6,938 nucleotides of DNA. It comes from Actinomycetota bacterium (GTDB lineage: Bacteria > Actinomycetota > Acidimicrobiia > Acidimicrobiales > CADCSY01). The notes under the pieces are model-generated. The model saw only the letters and a program-made list of their open reading frames with translations, did no database searches and was not told where the DNA came from. The stretch covers positions 4,134 through 11,071 of the forward strand of contig JAHWJR010000024.1 in the NCBI GenBank assembly GCA_019348335.1, in the 5' to 3' direction. A program made the translations under genes and the position numbers. Shown piece by piece: positions 1 through 5,259 of this stretch. Each line of letters opens with the position of its first letter. Positions within the stretch are counted from its first letter, which is position 1.

Positions 1-2
1 CC

Positions 3-263
3 ATGCTGACCAACTTCGAAGCGGCGTGGAGATCCCCCCAGCGGACGAGCAAGACCCCGAGCATGACGACACAGGCCGCCCTCACCCAGACCGAGGGCGG
101 TGGCTACTCCGAGCTGGAGACCGGCGGCAACCAGGAGGCCGAGGGCGGCGGTGCCCAGAGCGTCCAGTCCGGCGGCGACACCAAGCACGGCGAAGCCAAG
201 CAGGGGGACAACCCGTCCGTCCGAGACAGCCGGGCGGGGCGCGGGCGACTGCGTCGCCACTGA
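3..263 (+). CDS. Small hydrophilic Gly/Gln/Glu-rich protein of unknown function, or C-terminal end of a longer one
   Basis: I do not recognise this protein. The reading frame is open to the left edge, so it may be the 3' end of a longer gene. Possible internal starts are ATG at 3 and ATG at 63; neither has a visible Shine-Dalgarno sequence or a -10 box just upstream, which favours continuation beyond the window. Codon use supports real coding: counting from 63, 59 of 66 sense codons end in G or C while second positions are A-rich. The product has no hydrophobic segment and no recognisable domain. Its middle part is a degenerate run of glycine doublets and triplets spaced by 5-7 polar residues (GGGYSELET, GGNQEAE, GGGAQSVQS, GGDTKHGE), and the last ten residues are Arg-rich. 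It is probably disordered and soluble. It converges on fxsA with 39 bp between the stop codons. The existence of the gene is moderately supported; its start is unresolved. Confidence 0.45.
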   Translation: MLTNFEAAWRSPQRTSKTPSMTTQAALTQTEGGGYSELETGGNQEAEGGGAQSVQSGGDTKHGEAKQGDNPSVRDSRAGRGRLRRH

Positions 264-284
264 CGCCGAGCGTCACCGCTCCAC

Positions 285-302
285 CCCGCCCCCTCGGGCG
301 GG
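285..302. terminator. GC-rich hairpin between convergent genes, possible bidirectional terminator
   Basis: The arms cccgcc (285-290) and ggcggg (297-302) can form a perfect 6-bp stem with a 6-nt loop. The hairpin sits in the short convergent gap, directly against the fxsA stop codon. There is no T-run on either side, so it is not a classical intrinsic terminator. Such hairpins also arise by chance at this GC content. Confidence 0.25.
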
Positions 303-698
303 TCACATACCAAGCGAATGGCCACCGCCCCGGCCCACCACGTACACGCGGAGGCGGTGGGCCAGCGCCCGGCGCGCCGCGGCCCTGACCGGGGGCGCCA
401 GCAGGGCCAGACCGACGACGTCGGTGACGAAGCCGGGGGTGAGCATGAGCGCCCCCCCGAAGAGGACCAGGAACCCGTCGACCAGCTCGCGGCCCGGCAC
501 CTGGCCGGCCGCCACCTGGGAGCGGACCCGGCGGACGACCCCCAGGCCCTCCCGCTTCACCATCCACGCCCCGGCGATGCCGACCACCACGACGAGGGCC
601 ACGGTGTTGAGCGCCCCGATGGCCGAGCCCACCTGGAGCAGGACGTAGAGCTCGACCAGGGGCACGACCAGGAAGATCACGAACAGCACCGCGGGCAC
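303..698 (-). CDS. fxsA: FxsA family membrane protein
   Basis: The 131-residue product belongs to the FxsA family, small cytoplasmic-membrane proteins named for an E. coli member whose overproduction relieves exclusion of phage T7 by the F plasmid; the biochemical role is unknown. The family pattern is clear. A first hydrophobic helix at residues 2-22 contains PLVE (13-16) and ends in LLQVGS (20-25). A second helix spans about 29-47 and is followed by KREGL. A short amphipathic, Arg-rich cytoplasmic stretch follows (52-72). A third hydrophobic stretch from about 73 carries the signature LTPGFVTD (86-93) and APPVR (101-105). The C-terminus is basic. I chose the GTG at 698 because it is the first start codon in frame before the conserved helix, and because a TACCCT -10 hexamer ends 7 nt upstream. 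Extending further would run into the divergent neighbour. The family assignment is firm; the exact start is likely but unproven. Confidence 0.9.
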   Translation of the reverse strand: MPAVLFVIFLVVPLVELYVLLQVGSAIGALNTVALVVVVGIAGAWMVKREGLGVVRRVRSQVAAGQVPGRELVDGFLVLFGGALMLTPGFVTDVVGLALLAPPVRAAARRALAHRLRVYVVGRGGGHSLGM

Positions 699-705
699 GA
701 GGCCA

Positions 706-711
706 AGGGTA
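706..711 (-). promoter_or_regulatory. Predicted -10 box of fxsA (TACCCT), leaderless
   Basis: On the minus strand the octamer GGTACCCT (713 to 706) contains TACCCT, which fits the TANNNT consensus. Seven bases separate it from the GTG at 698, so transcription would begin at or within a base or two of the start codon. No Shine-Dalgarno sequence is present. I see no recognisable -35 hexamer. Confidence 0.5.
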
Positions 712-754
712 CCGGCGGCACCGCCGGCGATCCGAGCCCGGGGCGGCCTCCCGG

Positions 755-760
755 TACCCT
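755..760 (+). promoter_or_regulatory. Predicted -10 box of the pseudoprotease gene (TACCCT), leaderless
   Basis: TACCCT lies within GGTACCCT (753-760) and is followed by 8 bases before the ATG at 769. This predicts a transcript starting at or almost at the A of the start codon. The intervening gcggggcg is not a good Shine-Dalgarno match at usable spacing. No clear -35 is visible. Confidence 0.5.
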
Positions 761-768
761 GCGGGGCG

Positions 769-1677
769 ATGTCGCCCGAGGCTCCCCGGTCGGACCGCCG
801 CCGCCCACCCGACTGGCAGGGCCGCGTGCTGCCCCGCTCGCTGCTCGGCATCAGCGCGGTGATCCTCGCCGCCGGCCTCGGGGCCGCGCTGAGCGGCGCC
901 ATCCTCTACGCCTACTACGCCTACCGCCTCGATCGCGGCGTCGAGTACGCCGAGACCTTCGAGGAGCGGCTCGACACTGCCCTCGACATCATCGCCTCCG
1001 AGAAGGACGAGGCCAGGGCGGCGGTGCGGGCCGAGCTGGAGCCGCTCCAGCAGCTGGGAGCGACCGGCGACACCCTGGACACGCTGGTCGAGCGGGTCGC
1101 TCCGGCCACCTTCTTCGTCACCACGCTCGACGAGAACGGCGCACCCTCGGTGGGCAGCGGCTTCGTCGTGTTCTCCGATGCCGAGCAGAGCTTTCTGCTC
1201 ACCTCCTTCACCACCGTCCGGGCCGCCACCCGCCGGCCCGGTCCCGAGGTCCGGGTGCGCAAGGGTGACGAGGAGCTGGTGGCCACGCTCGTGAGCTGGG
1301 AGGAGGGCCGCGACCTCGCCCTCCTCTCCATCCCCCGGGCCGACCTGGAGCGCCTTCCGTGGGCGGGCCGCACCAGCACCGGCGAGCGGGTGTTCTCGGT
1401 CTCCGGCCTGGGCGGAGCAGGGGGCTCCGCCAGCCAGGGGCTGGTGGGCGACGTGAGCGCGGCAGGGATCCAGCACGACACGCCCGTCGGTGTGCAGTTC
1501 CAGGGCGCGCCGCTGGTGAACGCCAGCGGCGAGGTGGTGGGGGTGACCTCCCGGGCCTACGCCCCGTTGGGTTTCCCTCCCGACGACGTGTACTTCGCCC
1601 CGGTCATCGGCGACGCCTGCGCCGAGCTGCTGGTGTGCCCGTCCGACCGGGGCGAGGCCTCGGGCGTCGGGGGCTAG
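769..1677 (+). CDS. Membrane-anchored trypsin/HtrA-like protein with degenerate catalytic triad (probable pseudoprotease)
   Basis: The 302-residue product has four parts. Residues 1-23 form a basic, cytoplasmic N-terminus. Residues 25-52 are one long hydrophobic signal-anchor helix. Residues 53-96 are charged and probably helical or coiled-coil. Residues 105-290 form an extracytoplasmic domain with the layout of HtrA-type (S1C) proteases, but no PDZ domain follows. Recognisable landmarks are VGSGFVVF (128-135), LLTSFTTV (143-150, where active enzymes read LTNxHVV), GRDLALLSI (180-188) and QFQGAPLVNASGEVVGV (243-259, where active enzymes read GNSGGPL). The triad Asp is kept (Asp182), but the His position is Thr148 and the nucleophile Ser position is Gln245, so peptidase activity is not expected. 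Cys284 and Cys290 near the end could form a disulfide. The start is the ATG just after a -10 box. A structural, regulatory or substrate-binding role is plausible but is inference. It diverges from fxsA and converges on the penicillin-binding protein gene. Confidence 0.85.
   Translation: MSPEAPRSDRRRPPDWQGRVLPRSLLGISAVILAAGLGAALSGAILYAYYAYRLDRGVEYAETFEERLDTALDIIASEKDEARAAVRAELEPLQQLGATGDTLDTLVERVAPATFFVTTLDENGAPSVGSGFVVFSDAEQSFLLTSFTTVRAATRRPGPEVRVRKGDEELVATLVSWEEGRDLALLSIPRADLERLPWAGRTSTGERVFSVSGLGGAGGSASQGLVGDVSAAGIQHDTPVGVQFQGAPLVNASGEVVGVTSRAYAPLGFPPDDVYFAPVIGDACAELLVCPSDRGEASGVGG
1674..1677. other. Overlapping convergent stop codons in a single CTAG
   Basis: The pseudoprotease gene ends with TAG at 1675-1677. 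The penicillin-binding protein gene ends with TAG on the minus strand at 1676-1674. The two stop codons share bases 1675-1676 of the palindrome CTAG, so there is no intergenic space and no room for a terminator between the coding regions. Confidence 0.95.
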
Positions 1678-3872
1678 CGCGAGCGCCCGGGCGGCCCGGT
1701 GGTCGACGTCGTCCGGCCGGCGCCATCGCCCTCGTCGGCACCCTCCTCGCCGTCGTCGTCCCGGGGCCGCCGCAGCGAGTCGAGCAGCGACTCCAGGTCG
1801 TCACCGTCCCGGGGCGCCGTGGTGGTGGGAGGAGGCGGTGGCGGCTCCACCGAGGGCGCCGGCAGCGGTCGGACGTAGACGCCGGGGTCGGTCTCCAGTG
1901 GGGCCTTCAGCGCCCGCACGTCGAAGCCGCCCCGTGCCCGCCGGCGCAGGATGTCGGTCAGGTCGGTGATCGGCGGCGGCTCGGTGAACTCGGTGACGGG
2001 CACGCCGGCGAGCGCCTCGCGCATGAACGACTCCCACGTGTCGGCCGGCAGGCTGCCGCCGGTGACCGCCCGCACCCCCTTGATGCCTTGCAGCGGGCGC
2101 GGCGCGTCGGAGTAGCCCATCCACACCGAGGTCGACAGGCTGGGGGTGTAGCCGACGAACCAGGCATTGCCGTTGTCCTGGGTGGTGCCGGTCTTGCCCG
2201 CCGCCGGCCGGTCGATGCCGTTGTCGCCGGCGGTGCCCCCGGCCTCCAGCACGCCCTGGAGGATGTCGTTGACGTTGTCGGCGGTGACCTCCTCGAGCAC
2301 CCGGGCACGGGGCCGGTCGGTGTTGTCCTCCAGCACCGCTCCCTCGGCATCGAGCACCCGCACCACCGGCGTGGCCTCGGCCCGCTCCCCCCGGGCGGCG
2401 AAGACCCCGAAGGCCGACGCCATGTCGATCGGTGAGACGTCGAGGCTTCCCAGGGCGACCGAGAGCCCATGGAAGCCCTCTTGGTACTCCGAGGTGGTCA
2501 CGCCCATCCGCCGGGCCAGCTCCATGGTCTCTGCCACACCGACCTCCCGGATCAGCTCCACGTAGGCGGTGTTGACCGACTTGCGGGTGGCGGTGCGCAG
2601 GTCGACCGGACCATAGGAGGCGCCTCCGTAGTTGCGGAAGGTGTCGTTGCCCACGACCAGGGGGCTGTGCCCCGGGTACGACCGGTCGGGACCGATGCCC
2701 TCCTCCAGCGCCTGAGCCAGCACGAAGGGCTTGAACGCCGAGCCGGGCTGGCGGCCGCTGCCTCCTCCACCGGCGCCCAGCGCCAGGTTCACCGGGGAGG
2801 CGGCGAAGTCGCGGCCACCCACCAGGGCCTTGACGAAGCCGGTCTGCGGCTCCACCGCCACGAGCGACATCTCCAGCGGTGGGTCGGTGCCGTCGAGGGT
2901 CTCGCCCACCGCCCGCTCGGCCTCCTGCTGCACGCGCGGATCGAGCGTGGTGTGGATCCGCAGGCCGTCGCGGTAGACGGCGTCGCCCCCGTAGCGCTCG
3001 TTGAGGTAGCGCTGGAGGTAGTCGACGAAGTAGGGGTACGGGGTCTCGGCCCGCTCACGGGGGTGCACGACCGTGACCGGCCGGTCCGGCGGGGCCTCCC
3101 CGGGCGTGGCCAGCCACACCGTCTCGGCCACGGCGGCGGCGTGCTCGTCGGCGTCGATCATGCCCTCGTCGAGCATGGCGTCGAGCACGAGCGTGCGCTT
3201 GGCCTCGGCCCGGGCGGGATTGCCGCGGGGCTCGTAGCGGCTCGGGGCGGGGATGAGCCCGGCGAGAAGGGCGGCCTCGGAGAGGGTGAGGTCGCTCACC
3301 GGCTTGCGGAAGTAGGTCTCGGCGGCGGCGCCGACGCCGTAGGCGCCCTCTCCCAGGTAGATGCGCTCCAGGTAGCGGAACAGGATCTCGTCCTTGTCGA
3401 CCTGGCGGTCGAGCTGGCTGGCGAGCACCGCCTCGCGCACCTTGCGGGAGAGGCTGCGCTCGTCGCCCACGTAGGCGCTCTTGACGTACTGCTGGGTGAT
3501 GGTCGACCCGCCCTGCACCACCTGCTGGGTGCGCACGTCGGCCCACAGCGCCCGCAGCGTCCCCCACACGTCGACTCCGCTGTGGGAGTAGAAGCGGCGG
3601 TCCTCGCCGGCGATCACCGCCTGGCGGAGCACCTCGGGGATGTCCTCGGGCGCCACCGGCTGGCTGGTCTCGAACCGGCGGAAGGCGCCGATCTCCCCGC
3701 CGTTGATGTCGTAGATCCGGCTGATCTGCGCCTCCACCCCCGGCGTGGGATCAGGCAGCGACGCCGGCAGGGGGAGGAACAACAGGGCGCTGAGGACGGT
3801 GATGGCGCCGGCCACCGGCACCACCACGCCCGCGACCACCACGAGAGCCACGAAGCGGCCGGCGGTGCGCAT
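1674..3872 (-). CDS. Class A penicillin-binding protein (GT51 glycosyltransferase plus transpeptidase)
   Basis: This bifunctional enzyme polymerises lipid II into glycan strands and cross-links the peptides outside the cytoplasmic membrane. Counting 732 residues from the ATG at 3872, residues 7-33 are the membrane anchor. The GT51 domain shows EDRRFYSHSGVD (90-101, catalytic Glu90), GGSTITQQ (121-128), RKVREAVLA (143-151) and ILFRYLERIYLG (163-174); the usual YLN of the last motif reads YLE. The transpeptidase domain has all three motifs: SAFK (Ser378 nucleophile, Lys381), SVN (432-434) and KTG (560-562). A tail of about 100 residues follows, with a run of six prolines (677-682) and an Asp/Glu/Gly-rich stretch (about 704-719); no PASTA repeats are seen. 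An upstream in-frame TTG at 3923 would add 17 residues, but the ATG has a TACACT -10 box exactly 6 bases upstream and begins just before the anchor. All catalytic motifs are present, so it should be active. The gene diverges from selA with 60 bp between the starts. Confidence 0.95.
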   Translation of the reverse strand: MRTAGRFVALVVVAGVVVPVAGAITVLSALLFLPLPASLPDPTPGVEAQISRIYDINGGEIGAFRRFETSQPVAPEDIPEVLRQAVIAGEDRRFYSHSGVDVWGTLRALWADVRTQQVVQGGSTITQQYVKSAYVGDERSLSRKVREAVLASQLDRQVDKDEILFRYLERIYLGEGAYGVGAAAETYFRKPVSDLTLSEAALLAGLIPAPSRYEPRGNPARAEAKRTLVLDAMLDEGMIDADEHAAAVAETVWLATPGEAPPDRPVTVVHPRERAETPYPYFVDYLQRYLNERYGGDAVYRDGLRIHTTLDPRVQQEAERAVGETLDGTDPPLEMSLVAVEPQTGFVKALVGGRDFAASPVNLALGAGGGGSGRQPGSAFKPFVLAQALEEGIGPDRSYPGHSPLVVGNDTFRNYGGASYGPVDLRTATRKSVNTAYVELIREVGVAETMELARRMGVTTSEYQEGFHGLSVALGSLDVSPIDMASAFGVFAARGERAEATPVVRVLDAEGAVLEDNTDRPRARVLEEVTADNVNDILQGVLEAGGTAGDNGIDRPAAGKTGTTQDNGNAWFVGYTPSLSTSVWMGYSDAPRPLQGIKGVRAVTGGSLPADTWESFMREALAGVPVTEFTEPPPITDLTDILRRRARGGFDVRALKAPLETDPGVYVRPLPAPSVEPPPPPPTTTAPRDGDDLESLLDSLRRPRDDDGEEGADEGDGAGRTTSTTGPPGRSR

Positions 3873-3878
3873 TACCGC

Positions 3879-3884
3879 AGTGTA
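3879..3884 (-). promoter_or_regulatory. Predicted -10 box of the penicillin-binding protein gene (TACACT), leaderless
   Basis: On the minus strand TACACT is followed by six bases (gcggta) and then the ATG at 3872. With normal promoter spacing the first transcribed base is the A of the start codon. There is no Shine-Dalgarno sequence upstream of this ATG, which also argues for it over the upstream TTG, whose extension would contain the promoter. Confidence 0.6.
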
Positions 3885-3914
3885 CGAACGCCCATGGATC
3901 CGCTTTGCTCGCCC

Positions 3915-3919
3915 GGAGG
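3915..3919 (+). promoter_or_regulatory. Possible ribosome binding site (or overlapping weak -10) of selA
   Basis: GGAGG at 3915-3919 precedes the selA GTG at 3933 by 13 bases, which is longer than the usual 5-10. An alternative reading is CAAGAT at 3921-3926 as a weak -10 box followed by exactly six bases before GTG, the same spacing as at the neighbouring genes. The sequence does not decide between a leadered and a leaderless selA mRNA. Confidence 0.35.
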
Positions 3920-3932
3920 GCAAGATGGCGCC

Positions 3933-5222
3933 GTGACCGAACCTCCCCGGCCGCCCTCGGTCGACGCCCTCGCCCGGTCACTGACCGGCACGGGCCTCCC
4001 CCACCCCCTGCTGGTGGACGTGGCCCGCCAGGCCATCGCCGCCGGCCGCCCCGAGGAGGCGCCGGCCCGGGCGGCAGCCGCCGGGCGGGCCCTGCTCCAG
4101 CCGGTGGTCAACGCCACGGGCGTCCTGCTCCACACCAACCTGGGCCGGGCGCCGGTGCCCGCCGAGGAGGCCGGCACCTACTCCAACCTCGAGCTCGACC
4201 TGTCCGACGGCCGGCGGGGATCGCGCCAGGACCGCGCCGGGCCGCTGCTCGCCCGGGGGTGCGGGGCCGAGCGGGCGCTGGTGGTGAACAACTGCGCCGC
4301 CGCCGTGGTCCTGGTCCTGGCCGCGCTGGCCCGGGGCCGGGGGGTGGTGGTGAGCCGCGGCGAGCTGGTCGAGATCGGTGGCGGCTTTCGCATCCCCGAG
4401 GTCCTGGCCCAGTCCGGCGCCCGCCTGATCGAGGTCGGCACCACCAACCGGACGCGCCTGGCCGACTACCGGGGGGCGGTCGAGGACCCCGCCGCCGACG
4501 TGGCCCTGGTGCTCAAGGTCCATCCGTCGAACTACCGCATCACCGGCTTCACCGAGGACGTCGAGGTGGCCGCCCTCTCCGGCCTCGGCGTGCCCGTGGT
4601 GGCCGACATCGGCTCTGGGCTGCTCGACGCCACCGCCCCCTGGCTGCCCGGCGGGCCCCCCTCGTGGCTGGCCGGGGAGCCGGGCGCCCGCCAGACCCTG
4701 GCCGCCGGCGCCGCGCTGGTCACCTTCTCCGGCGACAAGCTCCTGGGCGGCCCGCAGGCCGGTGTGATCGCCGGCGGCACGGACCTGGTGGCCGCCTGCT
4801 CGGCTCATCCCCTCGCCCGGGCCCTGCGCCCGGGAGGCCTGGTGCTGGCCGCCCTCCAGCGCACGGCGTTGGCCTACCTGCACCGGGACCACTCCGCCAT
4901 CCCGTTCTGGCGCATGGCCACCACCTCGGTCGACGCCCTGCGGGCCCGGGCCGAGACCGTCGTCGCCGGCGTGCCCGGCGGGCGGGCCCGGGTGGTGCCG
5001 TGCACCTCGGTGACCGGCGGCGGGACGCTGCCGGGCGTGGAGATCGCCTCGGCCGGCGTGGCCGTCGACGGCGACCACGCCGCTGCCCTGCGCCAGCGTG
5101 ACCGCCCCGTGGTGGCCAGGGTGGCCGAGGGCGTGACGGTGTGCGACCTGCGCACCGTCGACCCCGGCGACGACGCCGAGCTCGCTGCCACCCTGGCCTC
5201 CCTGGCGCCGGCGGGCGGCTGA
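3933..5222 (+). CDS. selA: L-seryl-tRNA(Sec) selenium transferase
   Basis: SelA is a cytoplasmic pyridoxal-phosphate enzyme that uses selenophosphate (made by SelD) to convert Ser-tRNA(Sec) to selenocysteyl-tRNA(Sec). The 429-residue product matches the family along its length: PVVNATGVLLHTNLGRAPVP (57-76), VVNNCAAAV (117-125), SRGELVEIGGGFRIPEV (141-157), EVGTTNRTRLADY (167-179), HPSNYRITGFTEDV (197-210), VVADIGSGL (222-230) and TFSGDKLLGGPQAG (264-277), in which Lys269 is the expected PLP lysine (equivalent to E. coli Lys295). The N-terminal tRNA-binding region before LLQPVVNATG is about 55 residues, shorter than in E. coli SelA (463 residues in total). I chose the GTG at 3933 because it gives a typical beginning; an in-frame ATG at 3894 would add 13 residues and lacks start signals. 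selB follows after 37 bp on the same strand. No key residue is missing, so the enzyme should be functional. Confidence 0.96.
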   Translation: MTEPPRPPSVDALARSLTGTGLPHPLLVDVARQAIAAGRPEEAPARAAAAGRALLQPVVNATGVLLHTNLGRAPVPAEEAGTYSNLELDLSDGRRGSRQDRAGPLLARGCGAERALVVNNCAAAVVLVLAALARGRGVVVSRGELVEIGGGFRIPEVLAQSGARLIEVGTTNRTRLADYRGAVEDPAADVALVLKVHPSNYRITGFTEDVEVAALSGLGVPVVADIGSGLLDATAPWLPGGPPSWLAGEPGARQTLAAGAALVTFSGDKLLGGPQAGVIAGGTDLVAACSAHPLARALRPGGLVLAALQRTALAYLHRDHSAIPFWRMATTSVDALRARAETVVAGVPGGRARVVPCTSVTGGGTLPGVEIASAGVAVDGDHAAALRQRDRPVVARVAEGVTVCDLRTVDPGDDAELAATLASLAPAGG

Positions 5223-5247
5223 AGCGTGCTCCCACTCGGTCCCCGGC

Positions 5248-5253
5248 GATAAT
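5248..5253 (+). promoter_or_regulatory. Predicted -10 box of selB (GATAAT), leaderless
   Basis: GATAAT matches TATAAT at five of six positions and sits in an AT-rich island (gataattt) that stands out in this GC-rich window. Six bases (ttcccc) separate it from the GTG at 5260, so transcription would start on the G of the start codon. This suggests selB has its own promoter in the selA-selB gap. No convincing -35 is visible and no Shine-Dalgarno sequence is present. Confidence 0.6.
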
Positions 5254-5259
5254 TTCCCC

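Larger units (their letters stand above)
706..760. repeat. Perfect 10-bp inverted repeat spanning the fxsA/pseudoprotease divergent promoters
   Basis: The arms are agggtaccgg (706-715) and ccggtaccct (751-760), exact reverse complements separated by 35 bp. Each arm contains the -10 box of the gene it faces, so the intergenic region is close to mirror-symmetric. Between the arms lies a second dyad, ccggcgg-ca-ccgccgg (712-727), with 7-bp arms and a 2-bp spacer, covering the spacer of the fxsA promoter. These could be sites for a dimeric regulator controlling both genes, or simply two copies of a favoured promoter core facing apart. Confidence 0.6.

Noticed and set aside
261..275. TGA at 261 inside a small hairpin (tgacg-ccgag-cgtca), considered as a selenocysteine codon with a SECIS because selA/selB are nearby
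   Set aside because: The stem is only 5 bp with no bulge or GU-bearing apical loop, and the readthrough frame is antisense to fxsA without any domain. It is most likely an ordinary stop.
82..1476. Long minus-strand open frame covering fxsA, the intergenic region and most of the pseudoprotease gene
   Set aside because: It is out of frame with fxsA, crosses two divergent genes and their promoters, and gives a low-complexity Arg/Gly/Pro product. It is a GC-rich shadow.
2469..3932. Long plus-strand open frame running antisense across the penicillin-binding protein gene and joining selA in frame
   Set aside because: Stop codons are rare by chance in all frames at this GC content. The opposite strand encodes a complete enzyme with all catalytic motifs, and the antisense product is Gly/Ala/His/Val-rich with no recognisable domain. 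Only the part from 3933 onward is selA.
3873..3932. Possible tRNA(Sec) gene or SOS box in the gap between the penicillin-binding protein gene and selA
   Set aside because: Sixty bases is too short for the roughly 90-100 nt tRNA(Sec), and no acceptor or T-arm pattern is present. The GAAC near 3886 lacks the matching half-site of an actinobacterial LexA box.
3894..3932. Upstream ATG at 3894 as the selA start
   Set aside because: It is in frame, but it has no Shine-Dalgarno sequence or -10 at suitable spacing and adds 13 residues unlike SelA beginnings. GTG 3933 fits better, though it is not proven.
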